A DNA stretch of 35,374 nt, taken from Planktotalea arctica (GTDB taxonomy: Bacteria; Pseudomonadota; Alphaproteobacteria; Rhodobacterales; Rhodobacteraceae). Below the pieces are notes generated by a model. The model made no database searches, was not told the DNA's origin, and was given only the letters and a program-made list of their open reading frames with translations. Positions 6,802-14,122 of the stretch are shown here, piece after piece (within the stretch, counting starts at the first letter, position 1; the number at the start of each line of letters is the position of its first letter). Position numbers and translations under genes: made by a program. The stretch spans positions 1 to 35,374 of the forward strand of contig NZ_MUHR01000021.1 of the NCBI RefSeq assembly GCF_002105285.1, read 5' to 3'.

Positions 6802-8067
6802 ATGACTGACAAGATTTCGAAAGATGATGTGATCGACATTGATACTGCCGATGAGCCTGTCCGACGGACATTTTTGAAGACCACTGGGCTTACCGCTCTG
6901 GGGGCTTACGTTGGCATGAGCATCCCCTTTGAGGGCAATCTGATGGCGCTCGCACAAGGCATGAGTGAAGAAGACATCATGGCGAGCAAAGACGGGCTGA
7001 TCCTGATGAGCGATCGGCCACTCAACGCCGAAACGCCCGCACATCTTCTGGATAGCGACGTGACACCGTATGAACATTTTTTCGTCCGCAACAACGGTCT
7101 CGTACCAGATCACGCGCTGGACATGGATGCCGAAGGTTGGACCCTGACCATCGACGGCGAAGTGGATACGCCGCTTGAACTGAGCCTTGCCAATCTTAAG
7201 GAGCAATTCGAAGTCATTACCCAGCGGTTGGTGCTGGAATGTGGCGGTAACGGGCGGGCCTATTACAACCCGGGCGCATCGGGTAACCAATGGACGACAG
7301 GAGCAGTCGGTTGCGCCGAGTGGACTGGTGTGCGGCTCAGCGATGTTCTCAATGCCGCAGGTGTTAAGGACAGCGCAGTCTATACTGCTCACTATGGCAA
7401 TGACCCGCACTTATCCGGCGATCCGGAAAAAGACGCAATCTCTCGCGGTGCACCCATCGAAAAAGCTATGGCCGAAGGCAGCATGATCGCGTGGGAAATG
7501 AACGGCGAGCCCATTCCGGCGGTTCACGGTTTTCCACTGCGGGTCGTGATCCCCGGCTATCCCGGATCGGCATCGCAAAAATTCCTGACCCGCATCTGGT
7601 TGCGCGATCAGGTCCACGATGGCGCGAAGATGACAGGATACTCATACCGGGTGCCTGCCTATCCCATTGCCCCCGGAACTGAAGTGCCGGAGGAGGACAT
7701 GGTCATCCTAACCGAAATGCCGGTCAAATCCCTGATCACGTATCCTCAGTCCGGCACGCAAACGCCCACGGGACAAGCCACTGAGGTGCGTGGACACGCT
7801 TGGGCGGGCAACGGTGACGTGGCTGCAATGGACGTGTCTATTGACTTTGGACAGACTTGGATAAAAGCCACGCTGGAGAGCGCCAAAAACAAGTTTACGT
7901 GGCAACGGTTCCGCGCTGACGTCACATTGCCTCAGGCGGGCTACTACGAGGTCTGGGCACGGGCAACCGACCTGAACGGCGTGGAACAACCCCCTGTCGT
8001 GCCCGGCTGGAACCCGCGCGGATATGGCAACAACATGCAGCACCGCATCGCGATGATCGCCACCTGA
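6802..8067 (+). CDS. Periplasmic molybdenum sulfite dehydrogenase (SorA/SoxC-like)
   Basis: A 421-aa molybdopterin enzyme of the sulfite oxidase family that would oxidise sulfite to sulfate in the periplasm and pass electrons to a cytochrome c. A twin-arginine signal (RRTFLKTTGLTALGA, 21-35) directs folded export. The Moco domain includes FFVRNNG (93-99) and the molybdenum-ligand Cys147 in LVLECGGNGR. The C-terminal dimerisation domain (about 305-421) contains VRGHAWAGNGDVAAMDVSID and ends in the Arg-rich RGYGNNMQHR. The ribosome binding site is GGAGG. A monohaem cytochrome follows after 24 bases, which is the SorAB/SorT-type arrangement rather than SoxCD, where the partner is dihaem and other sox genes are near. 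The exact substrate is inference. Confidence 0.92.
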   Translation: MTDKISKDDVIDIDTADEPVRRTFLKTTGLTALGAYVGMSIPFEGNLMALAQGMSEEDIMASKDGLILMSDRPLNAETPAHLLDSDVTPYEHFFVRNNGLVPDHALDMDAEGWTLTIDGEVDTPLELSLANLKEQFEVITQRLVLECGGNGRAYYNPGASGNQWTTGAVGCAEWTGVRLSDVLNAAGVKDSAVYTAHYGNDPHLSGDPEKDAISRGAPIEKAMAEGSMIAWEMNGEPIPAVHGFPLRVVIPGYPGSASQKFLTRIWLRDQVHDGAKMTGYSYRVPAYPIAPGTEVPEEDMVILTEMPVKSLITYPQSGTQTPTGQATEVRGHAWAGNGDVAAMDVSIDFGQTWIKATLESAKNKFTWQRFRADVTLPQAGYYEVWARATDLNGVEQPPVVPGWNPRGYGNNMQHRIAMIAT

Positions 8068-8091
8068 TCGACGTCTTGGAAAGAAATAGAT

Positions 8092-8478
8092 ATGAACAAG
8101 CAACCAATATCTTTGCGCGTCCTATTATGTGCAACGATCGCGTTTGGGGCAACGGGCGCGTCCTCGCAAGAGGCCTATGACCCGATGCGCCCGACCGTTA
8201 ATCCGTTGGGACCTGCCGCGTCTATTACAACCGCACCCGCAGCCGAACTGGACCCCGAACTGGGCAATTTGCCTGTCGGGCTAGGTGCGGAAGATACATA
8301 TTACCAGTGCATCGCCTGTCACTCGACGGCAATAATTCGTCAGCAACACCTGACAGATCAACGCTGGGATTATTTGTGGACTTGGATGATCGAAGACCAG
8401 GGCATGTATGAACCGGATGACGAGACTAGGGACGTGATCCTCGAATATCTGAAAACGCATTTCTCATCTGAACGGTAG
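8092..8478 (+). CDS. Monohaem cytochrome c, sulfite dehydrogenase electron acceptor (SorB-like)
   Basis: A 128-aa exported protein: a signal peptide (about 1-25, ending GATGASSQ), a Pro/Ala-rich linker (30-60), then one haem c site, CIACH, at 73-77. The following helix WDYLWTWMIEDQGMYEP offers Met99 or Met105 as the distal ligand. The last helix, DVILEYLKTHF, is the usual C-terminal helix of small class I cytochromes. It starts 24 bases after the sulfite dehydrogenase gene behind a GGAAAG site, so the two form an operon and probably a complex passing electrons to the respiratory chain. Confidence 0.88.
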   Translation: MNKQPISLRVLLCATIAFGATGASSQEAYDPMRPTVNPLGPAASITTAPAAELDPELGNLPVGLGAEDTYYQCIACHSTAIIRQQHLTDQRWDYLWTWMIEDQGMYEPDDETRDVILEYLKTHFSSER

Positions 8479-8532
8479 AACAGATCGCGGTATGGATCAG
8501 AGTCTTGCCGCATTTGGCCTCGAACCAACCCA

Positions 8533-8562
8533 ATTGTGCCTCTCCATATTGTGCCTCTCCAT
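8533..8562. repeat. Exact 15-bp tandem duplication
   Basis: ATTGTGCCTCTCCAT occurs twice head-to-tail at 8533-8547 and 8548-8562, just downstream of the cytochrome gene in non-coding DNA. It has the look of a recent slippage duplication. Confidence 0.85.
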
Positions 8563-8706
8563 ACTGGGCAGGGCTGAAACAGATCAAAGCGGTCCGGCAG
8601 TTCATGTGCGAAAGACGGTTCTGGCGCATGGCAACGGACCCATACGGTGCAGCGCGCACCTGTGGTGACATATGACGGACAACTAATGCGCTGGAACAAT
8701 GGTACT

Positions 8707-8720
8707 TTGAGATTGATCAA
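8707..8720. promoter_or_regulatory. FNR-like box in a convergent gap (doubtful)
   Basis: TTGAGATTGATCAA fits TTGAT-N4-ATCAA at 9 of 10 fixed positions. It lies between the ends of converging genes, almost 1 kb from the next plus-strand start, so no target is obvious. It may be chance or the leftover of a lost promoter. Confidence 0.25.
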
Positions 8721-8751
8721 TGCTGCAATTGCCTCGCCGTGAGCAAACAGG

Positions 8752-9165
8752 TTAAGCATCGTTTTCAGACCTTGGGTGCCTGTCGATGTGTTTCCAAGCC
8801 ACAACGGATATGGCCGCCCAAACGGCTGTTCGCAGGATCATTGCCCCAACGGTGCGCATCTCGTATGCACCGCCTTGCGCCATGTTCAGCCCAAAAGCCA
8901 GCATCACCAGAAACGTGGTGGCAAGAATACCAATTGATACCCAGACCGCCGGACTGTGCCGTAGAAACAACCCGATCCCAGCGACGACATAAGCGAACCC
9001 AGCCAGAAAATTGAACCACAGCACGAAGGGCACCGCATTGCCAACCGCTGCACGGGCTTCGTCACTTCCGAAAAGTGCTCGACCACCGGACAAAACCGTT
9101 AACACTCCAAAAACGATTGCCACCCCTGCCGCAATCAACAAGCTAGTTTTTCGATTGGTACTCAT
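8752..9165 (-). CDS. Small four-helix inner-membrane protein, DoxX-like
   Basis: A 137-aa protein starting MSTNRKTSLLIAAGVAI, preceded by an AAAGGAC site. Four hydrophobic segments are evident: about 8-27, 45-68, 73-95 and 107-125, with the positive residues mainly cytoplasmic. The layout recalls DoxX/DUF4345-type membrane proteins, but no diagnostic motif is certain. Longer in-frame starts up to 9336 are rejected because they overlap the upstream coding frame and lack a ribosome binding site. Its ATG overlaps the stop codon of the PHA synthase relic in an ATGA arrangement. It was therefore probably the translationally coupled second gene of that former operon, and may now be poorly expressed. 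Confidence 0.68.
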   Translation of the reverse strand: MSTNRKTSLLIAAGVAIVFGVLTVLSGGRALFGSDEARAAVGNAVPFVLWFNFLAGFAYVVAGIGLFLRHSPAVWVSIGILATTFLVMLAFGLNMAQGGAYEMRTVGAMILRTAVWAAISVVAWKHIDRHPRSENDA

Positions 9166-9545
9166 TTGCTTTGTCCTTTGTTGTCCCACGCCCAGAAATG
9201 GTAGTCCCCTGCTTTTACGTATGTCCTCGGTGCATCGGTTATGGCCATAGAACCCGCCTTTGGCCTGCCTATTGCAGGCGGCGTTGTCTGTGCGCTCGAA
9301 TGCCTGCCAAGCCAAGTCACCCATGCTTCCCACCATGATCTATACTGGTTATCAGTCTCTGCTACCCATGACTGCGGATCGGCATAGCGATCCGCAGTCA
9401 TTACCCCGATCTGGAAGGATTGGTGCGGATGGCCAGGCTCACTAAAAATATCTGCGTTGTGGCCCTCACTGGCTAACGCAAAGGTGACATCGGTGTCGGG
9501 CAACTCCCCATTTTCCTTGCCAGCAACCATCATTCTGAACCTCCC
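9162..9545 (-). pseudogene. PHA synthase (PhaC) C-terminal relic
   Basis: The minus-strand frame contains the end of a class I poly-hydroxyalkanoate synthase: DVTFALASEGHNADIFSEPG (the catalytic-His loop), DRYADPQSWVAETDNQ, SWWEAWVTWLGRHS and PPAIGRPKAGS with DAPRTYVKAG. Family members are about 560-620 aa; here only about the last 125 aa survive. The sequence before RFRMMVAGKENGELP (upstream of about 9545) is not PhaC-like, and the lipase box with the catalytic Cys is absent, so the enzyme cannot work. A frame start exists farther upstream at 9707 but reads through unrelated DNA. Its stop codon overlaps the membrane protein start by four bases. Confidence 0.78.
9368..9401. repeat. Perfect 14-bp inverted repeat inside the PhaC relic
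   Basis: ATGACTGCGGATCG (9368-9381) and CGATCCGCAGTCAT (9388-9401) are exact complements with a 6-nt loop. They fall in the part of the relic that encodes MTADRYADPQS, so the hairpin coincides with otherwise family-typical coding sequence. It is stronger than any terminator in the window but has no U-tract. Confidence 0.7.
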
Positions 9546-9671
9546 AGCTAATATCGATGTCGAAAGGACAAAAGCTACTCTGCTTAAATTTCGACGGCAT
9601 TGATCTGTGTAAGCACGACCGACCCTGTTGTGTGGTTCCTTTGCAGGAGCGCAACCAACCGGAGTGACGTC

Positions 9672-10019
9672 ATGAAGGACTACTCGACTATCGCGGATGA
9701 ATATCACATCGGCTTTGGCAAGTTGGCCAAGGACATCCCCGGGACAGCATCCGGTTTTCAGGAATTGATGACCGCAGCAACTAAGGATGGCGCGCTATCC
9801 GCCAAGACTAAGGAGCTGATCGCTTTTGCTATTGGCATAACCGTGCGCTGCGATGGTTGTCTGGCGCATCATTCCCAAGCTGTTCTCAAAGCGGGCGCAA
9901 CCCGTGAAGAAGTGGCTGAGATGATCGGCGTTACGCTGTTGATGGGTGGCGGCCCGTCGTCTGTCTATGGCGTTGAGGCAATGCGTGCATATGACGAATT
10001 TGCTGCCGCTGCTGAATAG
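9672..10019 (+). CDS. AhpD-like carboxymuconolactone decarboxylase family protein
   Basis: A 115-aa all-helical protein of the AhpD/CMD fold. The redox motif CDGCLAHH (C-x-x-C-x-x-x-H) sits near residues 60-67 in TVRCDGCLAHHSQAVLKAGA, followed by the typical TREEVAEMIGVTLLMGGGPS helix. Such proteins act as thiol-dependent peroxidase partners or unknown oxidoreductases. I chose ATG 9672, after a GGAG site, because longer frames upstream overlap non-coding DNA and family members start near this point. It begins a co-directional run: acetoin dehydrogenase E1 alpha starts 38 bases downstream. AhpD-like proteins could protect the thiols or lipoyl groups of that complex, but this is inference. Confidence 0.88.
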   Translation: MKDYSTIADEYHIGFGKLAKDIPGTASGFQELMTAATKDGALSAKTKELIAFAIGITVRCDGCLAHHSQAVLKAGATREEVAEMIGVTLLMGGGPSSVYGVEAMRAYDEFAAAAE

Positions 10020-10057
10020 CCGCAATTGGAAAATCACCTAGCAAGGAATTTGTGACC

Positions 10058-11026
10058 ATGAAAATTGATAAACCTGAGTTACTCGAAGGCTACCGCATTA
10101 TGCGCACCATTCGTGACTTTGAGGAGCGGGTGCATAAGGAATTTATGACAGGTCAAATTCCTGGCTTCGTACACCTTTATGCGGGCGAAGAAGCCTCAGC
10201 CTCAGCAATTTGCCAGCAGCTTGGTGATCAAGACACTGTTTCCAGCACCCATCGCGGTCATGGCCATGCCATCGCCAAGGGGTGCGACGTCAAAGGCATG
10301 ATGAAAGAGATTTTTGGCCGCGGCGAAGGTCTTTGTGGCGGTAAAGGCGGATCCATGCACATCGCGGATCTGGACGTTGGCATGCTGGGTGCAAACGGCA
10401 TTGTCGGTGCAGGATCGCCAATCGCTTGTGGTGCAGCGCTTAGCGCCAAGACACTGAAGACAGGCGGTCTTTCGGTGACGTTCATTGGTGATGGGGCATT
10501 TAACCAAGGCACGACAAGTGAATCGATGAACCTCGCTCGGGTCTATGATTTGCCCGTTTTGTTTGTGCTTGAAGACAACGGCTATGCAGAATCAACGTCA
10601 AGCTCATGGTCTATCGGTGGCCACAATCCGGTGCGACGCGCCGAAGGATTTGGCATCGAAGGCACGCGCGTTGATGGACACGATTACTTTGCGGTCTACC
10701 GCGCAGCGGAAGAGGCAATCAAAGCCATTCGAAGTGGTACGGGCCCCCGCTTCATCCATATCGAGTTTACCCGCTATTATGGCCATTTCGAAGGTGATGC
10801 CTCGTCTTACAAACCTTTGGACGAAGTGAAGGATGAGCGTCGCTATCTGGATGCACTTAAGTTCTTCCGTGCTCGGACGACGGGCGGGAAAATGCTGAAA
10901 ACCGAGGACCTTGATGCCATCGACAAAGAGGTCGAAGCGCTGATTGACGCATCAGTCGTCGAGGCAAGGGCGGCACCCGTGCCCGATCTCTCGACCCTCA
11001 CGACAGACGTCTATCTGTCCTACTGA
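10058..11026 (+). CDS. acoA: Acetoin dehydrogenase E1 component, alpha subunit
   Basis: A 322-aa thiamine-diphosphate enzyme subunit. With the beta subunit it cleaves acetoin to acetaldehyde and an acetyl group passed to lipoyl-E2. The TPP-binding motif runs from GDGAFNQG (144-151) to EDN (172-174), and THRGHGHAIAKG (64-75) plus GRGEGLCGGKGGSMH (87-101) are E1-alpha hallmarks. Length (about 320-330) and the lack of the phosphorylation loop of mitochondrial PDH fit AcoA. I prefer ATG 10058 to the GTG at 10052 because the AAGGA site is 10 bases away rather than 4. It is followed 21 bases later by the beta subunit. A branched-chain or pyruvate substrate is possible, but DUF6506 and AhpD-like neighbours are typical of acetoin-type clusters. 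Confidence 0.9.
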   Translation: MKIDKPELLEGYRIMRTIRDFEERVHKEFMTGQIPGFVHLYAGEEASASAICQQLGDQDTVSSTHRGHGHAIAKGCDVKGMMKEIFGRGEGLCGGKGGSMHIADLDVGMLGANGIVGAGSPIACGAALSAKTLKTGGLSVTFIGDGAFNQGTTSESMNLARVYDLPVLFVLEDNGYAESTSSSWSIGGHNPVRRAEGFGIEGTRVDGHDYFAVYRAAEEAIKAIRSGTGPRFIHIEFTRYYGHFEGDASSYKPLDEVKDERRYLDALKFFRARTTGGKMLKTEDLDAIDKEVEALIDASVVEARAAPVPDLSTLTTDVYLSY

Positions 11027-11047
11027 CCCTGAAATTGGAGAATTAAG

Positions 11048-12058
11048 ATGCCTGTAAAATCATTTCGGGAAGCCCTCAATGAGGCCATGCGGGACGAAAT
11101 GCGTCGCGACCCAACTGTTATTATGCTTGGCGAAGACATTGCTGGTGGTATGGGTGCTGGAGGTGAGCAAGACGCCTGGGGCGGCGTGCTTGGCGCAACC
11201 AAGGGGCTGATGCCGGAGTTCGGGCGCGAACGGGTACTCGACACTCCGATCACCGAGAGCGCATTTATTGGTGCAGCAGCAGGTGCCGCGCTAACCGGTC
11301 TACGACCAGTGGCTCAAATGATGTTCGTCGATTTCTTCGGTGTCTGCGGCGACCAGATCATGAACCAGATGGCGAAGTTCCGATACATGTTTGGCGGTAA
11401 AGCAAAAACGCCCTGCGTTGTCCGGACCCTTTACGGTGCCGGAATTGGTGCTGCAAGCCAGCACAGCCAGTGTCTTTATCCGATGATTACCCATATCCCA
11501 GGACTAAAGGTCGTCATTCCGTCTTCACCTTATGAAGCCAAAGGCCTGATGACACAGGCCATTCGAGACGACGATCCGGTTATCTTTTTTGAACACAACA
11601 CAATGTTTGATGACAAAGAAGAGGTGCCGGACGAGCCCTATACGATTCCATTCGGCGTCGCGCGCACTGTTCGCGAAGGCAAGGATGTCACCATCGTCGC
11701 GTTTGGAATGATGGTTGGGCATGCCAAGACCGCAGCCGACCAGATGGCCAAAGACGGCATCGAGTGTACTGTGTTGGACCCACGCACGACATCACCTCTC
11801 GACGAAGACGCTATTATTGCGTCTGTGAAAAAGACCGGGCGGCTGATTGTTGTCGATGAGGCCTCACCACGCTGTGGAATGGCATCCGATATATCCGCAA
11901 TCGTTGCAGAACATGCCTTTGAAGCGCTGAAGGCACCTATCAAACGTGTCATGCCACCCCATTCACCGGTCCCGTTCGCCTCTAATCTGGAGAAGGCATA
12001 TATTCCCAGTGTGGATGGTATCAAAGCGGCTATCAGTGCCGTCATGGGTCAAAGCTGA
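11048..12058 (+). CDS. acoB: Acetoin dehydrogenase E1 component, beta subunit
   Basis: A 336-aa partner of the preceding E1 alpha. The N-terminal pyrimidine-binding domain carries MLGEDIAGGMGAGGEQDAWG (26-45) and DTPITESAFIGAAAGAALTG, with the catalytic Glu in ITES. The C-terminal transketolase-like domain holds TIVAFGMMVGHAKTAADQM and VLDPRTTSPLDEDAI, typical of E1 beta. The ribosome binding site is GGAG before AATTAAG. Its stop codon overlaps the start of the lipoyl-domain gene in a TGATG arrangement, implying translational coupling. Together alpha and beta form the alpha2beta2 E1 heterotetramer. Confidence 0.92.
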   Translation: MPVKSFREALNEAMRDEMRRDPTVIMLGEDIAGGMGAGGEQDAWGGVLGATKGLMPEFGRERVLDTPITESAFIGAAAGAALTGLRPVAQMMFVDFFGVCGDQIMNQMAKFRYMFGGKAKTPCVVRTLYGAGIGAASQHSQCLYPMITHIPGLKVVIPSSPYEAKGLMTQAIRDDDPVIFFEHNTMFDDKEEVPDEPYTIPFGVARTVREGKDVTIVAFGMMVGHAKTAADQMAKDGIECTVLDPRTTSPLDEDAIIASVKKTGRLIVVDEASPRCGMASDISAIVAEHAFEALKAPIKRVMPPHSPVPFASNLEKAYIPSVDGIKAAISAVMGQS

Positions 12059-12369
12059 TGGCGAACCATGACATAACGCCGATTGTCATGCCGAAATTGG
12101 GTATGACAATGACGGAAGGAAAAGTCGTCGATTGGCAGATCAAGGTCGGTGATGAGGTCACAGAAGGTGACGAGGTTGTCGGCATTGAAACCGAGAAAAT
12201 AACCAATGCCTGCGAGTCGCCCGCTGACGGAGTATTTCGTCGTCGTATTGCGGATGACGGGGGCACGCTCCTGGTTGGCGGTCTGATCGGCATTATTGCC
12301 CAAGCTGAGACAAGCGATGCCGACATCGATAGTTTTATTGCCAACTTCAAACCAGAGGAGCAGGCGTGA
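12058..12369 (+). CDS. Stand-alone lipoyl-domain protein (split E2, N-terminal part)
   Basis: This 103-aa protein is a single biotinyl/lipoyl-attachment domain: VMPKLGMTMTEGKVVDWQIK (10-29) and the modification site Lys47 in IETEKITN. Family rules make it the swinging arm that carries the acetyl group between E1, E2 and E3. In most organisms this domain is fused to the E2 acyltransferase; here it is a separate gene, and the acyltransferase three genes on has none. A short acidic tail (DADIDSFIANFKPEEQA) follows, without the usual peripheral-subunit-binding domain. It overlaps the E1 beta stop codon, so the stoichiometry with E1 is probably tight. Confidence 0.88.
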   Translation: MANHDITPIVMPKLGMTMTEGKVVDWQIKVGDEVTEGDEVVGIETEKITNACESPADGVFRRRIADDGGTLLVGGLIGIIAQAETSDADIDSFIANFKPEEQA

Positions 12370-12402
12370 TCGCCGTTTGGTGATGCCCTGCGATGTGATG
12401 AT

Positions 12403-12714
12403 ATGAGCCTGAAAGCAGCATTTATATTCTTGGCAGATGGCGCCAATTCCACAACCGACCGTCAGGTGGTTTCAACGCCAAGCGTGGATTTGACAGTTAT
12501 TGGAACCGCCAACTATGCGGATGCCGAAAAGGTCGCGATAAGCCTTATTGCTGACGGCATTGCGGCCATCGAATTATGTGGTGGGTTCGGTATTGTCGGT
12601 GCCGCACGCATTGCAAAGGCTGTGGCTGGCAAGGCTGCGGTGGGCGTCGTCCGCTTCGATGGTCATCCGGGCCTTGATGGAAAGAGTGGCGATACCGTCT
12701 TTGCTGATGGCTGA
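12403..12714 (+). CDS. DUF6506 family protein
   Basis: A 103-aa protein with the DUF6506 pattern: AAFIFLADGA at the start, VDLTVIGTANYADAEKVA, then IELCGGFGIVGAARIAKAV and the C-terminal VGVVRFDGHPGLDGKSGD. The invariant Cys in IELCGGFG and the RFD-HPGL motif look like catalytic or ligand residues, but no activity is established for the family. It sits between the lipoyl protein and the E2 catalytic subunit, which argues for a role linked to acetoin or 2-oxo acid metabolism. The start is the ATG after GATGTGATGAT, where the ribosome binding site is weak, so coupling to the upstream gene is likely. Confidence 0.82.
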   Translation: MSLKAAFIFLADGANSTTDRQVVSTPSVDLTVIGTANYADAEKVAISLIADGIAAIELCGGFGIVGAARIAKAVAGKAAVGVVRFDGHPGLDGKSGDTVFADG

Positions 12715-12745
12715 AGAACTGAACTCTCGATTGGAGGATTTTAAG

Positions 12746-13501
12746 ATGACCAGCCAGCAAAAACACACATCCGAACACCTTTCGGTTCAGGCCTATGACT
12801 ATTCCCTGTTCGGCAAGGTTAAGACAGTTCCGATGGATAAAATTCGGCAGATTATCGGACGCCGCATGGCGGCAAGTTGGCAGAACGTTCCCCATGTCAC
12901 CCACCATGACGAGGTGGACATAAGTGATCTTGAAACCTTGCGACATCAGCATAATGAAAAGGCGAAGAGTGGTAGCCGGCTTTCCACTTTGTCCTTCATT
13001 GTCAAAGCCTGTTTGGCGGGCCTGAAGGAACATCCTGATTTCAATTCGTCGCTAGATGAAACCGGAGAGAAACTCTTTATCAAAGAATATTTCAATATTG
13101 GGATAGCCGTTGATACGCTGGGTGGACTTCTCGTTCCGGTTCTCAAGAATGCTGACAAGTTGAGCCTCGAAGAAATCGCGTCATCGGCAGGATCCCTGGC
13201 CGAAAAGGCGCGCACCGGCAAACTCAGTTTTGCCGATGCCGAAGGTGGCACATTTACCGTCACCAGTCTTGGCAAGATTGGCGGCACGGCCTTCACCCCT
13301 ATCATCAATGCGCCGGAAGTTGCCATAATGGGGGTGTCGCGGGCGCGGCAAAAGCCTATTGAATTTGAAGGTCAAATCGCTTTGCGGTTGATGCTCCCTC
13401 TTTCCCTTTCTTATGATCATAGGGTCATTGACGGTGCCATGGCGGCCCGGTTCATGGGCGTCGTTCGGGATCGGCTGTTCGCGCCGGAAAGCCTGCTCTG
13501 A
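12746..13501 (+). CDS. Dihydrolipoamide acyltransferase catalytic domain (split E2)
   Basis: This 251-aa protein is the chloramphenicol-acetyltransferase-like catalytic domain of a 2-oxo acid dehydrogenase E2. It contains the substrate-channel start KVKTVPMDKIRQIIGRRMAA (24-43), NIGIAVDTLGGLLVPVLKNA, and the catalytic HRVIDG (225-230, His225 and Asp229). It lacks the N-terminal lipoyl domain, supplied by the gene at 12058, and any clear peripheral-subunit-binding domain. It should transfer the acetyl group from lipoyl-lysine to CoA. I chose ATG 12746 because GGAGG precedes it; the much longer open frame to 12548 runs over the DUF6506 gene. No E3 (dihydrolipoamide dehydrogenase) gene is in the window, so the complex must borrow one. 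Confidence 0.9.
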   Translation: MTSQQKHTSEHLSVQAYDYSLFGKVKTVPMDKIRQIIGRRMAASWQNVPHVTHHDEVDISDLETLRHQHNEKAKSGSRLSTLSFIVKACLAGLKEHPDFNSSLDETGEKLFIKEYFNIGIAVDTLGGLLVPVLKNADKLSLEEIASSAGSLAEKARTGKLSFADAEGGTFTVTSLGKIGGTAFTPIINAPEVAIMGVSRARQKPIEFEGQIALRLMLPLSLSYDHRVIDGAMAARFMGVVRDRLFAPESLL

Positions 13502-13509
13502 AAGGACAT

Positions 13510-13719
13510 TTGAGTAGAACTACTCAGGCTACGTCATTGGATAATTTGCCCAAACCGCAGCCAAAGCAGTGTGGATCAGTAGATCAAGGCCTGCCCGTTA
13601 CACCGAGAACACCGCAGACATATGCCAATGAGGTTAGCGGAACATTGATCCAAGTCAGCTCGGCTCCAAAGGATCGGAGGTATCGCTTCGTTAAGATAAC
13701 ACAACTCGATGAGGTCTAG
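13510..13719 (+). CDS. Small Pro/Gln-rich hypothetical ORF
   Basis: A 69-codon frame opening with TTG just after AAAGGA and ending 10 bases before the phasin gene. The translation is rich in Pro, Gln and Thr (NLPKPQPKQCGSVDQGLPVT) with no recognisable domain. The short spacing between AAAGGA and TTG (3 bases) is poor. It may be a real linker gene or simply open leader sequence of the phasin. Confidence 0.28.
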   Translation: MSRTTQATSLDNLPKPQPKQCGSVDQGLPVTPRTPQTYANEVSGTLIQVSSAPKDRRYRFVKITQLDEV

Positions 13720-13729
13720 GAGGACTATC

Positions 13730-14116
13730 ATGACAAAAGTATCCCAAAATTCAGCTACCGCCCCTGCGCCGCAGGCGTTTTTCGGCTTTGATCCGACTGC
13801 AATGATGCAGGCATTTACCGCAAAGGCGAGCGAGTCTTCACTCTCTGACAGCAACCCCACTGCGGGTTGGCTGGAATTGCAACAGCACGCGATGACATTC
13901 CTGTCTGACCGCTTCAAGCAGGACGCAGACCTGTTTCATCGGCTCGGGACCTGTGCCAACCAGAGCGACATGGCCGAGGCCTGCACCGATTATTCAAAAA
14001 GGGCAGCCGAAGACTACGCAAGTCACGTCGCCAAAATCACCGCGCTCGGACAACAGGCCATGACGAGCACGGTTGTGTCCGGTGAAGCTAAAGCCCAACC
14101 AAACGGAAAAGCTTGA
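13730..14116 (+). CDS. Phasin-like PHA granule-associated protein
   Basis: A 128-aa protein with low-complexity start (TAPAPQAFFGFDPTAMM) and a helical core: LELQQHAMTFLSDRFKQDAD, LFHRLGTCANQSDMAEACTD and YSKRAAEDYASHVAKITALG. This is the pattern of short phasins, which coat polyhydroxyalkanoate granules. An excellent AGGAGG site precedes the ATG. An in-frame start 21 bases earlier lacks a site of its own. It sits downstream of an acetyl-CoA-producing acetoin dehydrogenase and is followed by an SDR relic. The PHA synthase relic at 9162 is on the other strand, so the phasin may be a survivor of a decayed PHB locus. Confidence 0.72.
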   Translation: MTKVSQNSATAPAPQAFFGFDPTAMMQAFTAKASESSLSDSNPTAGWLELQQHAMTFLSDRFKQDADLFHRLGTCANQSDMAEACTDYSKRAAEDYASHVAKITALGQQAMTSTVVSGEAKAQPNGKA

Positions 14117-14122
14117 GGCAAA

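Noticed and set aside
6802-8478. SoxCD of a thiosulfate-oxidising sox operon
   Set aside because: The cytochrome has a single haem motif and no other sox genes are present; SorAB-like is the better fit.
8752-9336. Long form of the membrane protein (194 aa)
   Set aside because: The extra 57 residues are non-hydrophobic shadow of the PhaC relic frame, and a good ribosome binding site marks ATG 9165.
9631-9644. Sigma-54 promoter ahead of the acetoin operon (TGTGGTTCCTTTGC)
   Set aside because: GG and GC are 7 bases apart instead of the required 10, and no AcoR-type activator gene is nearby.
12548-12745. Longer E2 protein starting within the DUF6506 gene
   Set aside because: The extension overlaps a well-supported gene in another frame and has no E2 similarity; GGAGG marks ATG 12746.
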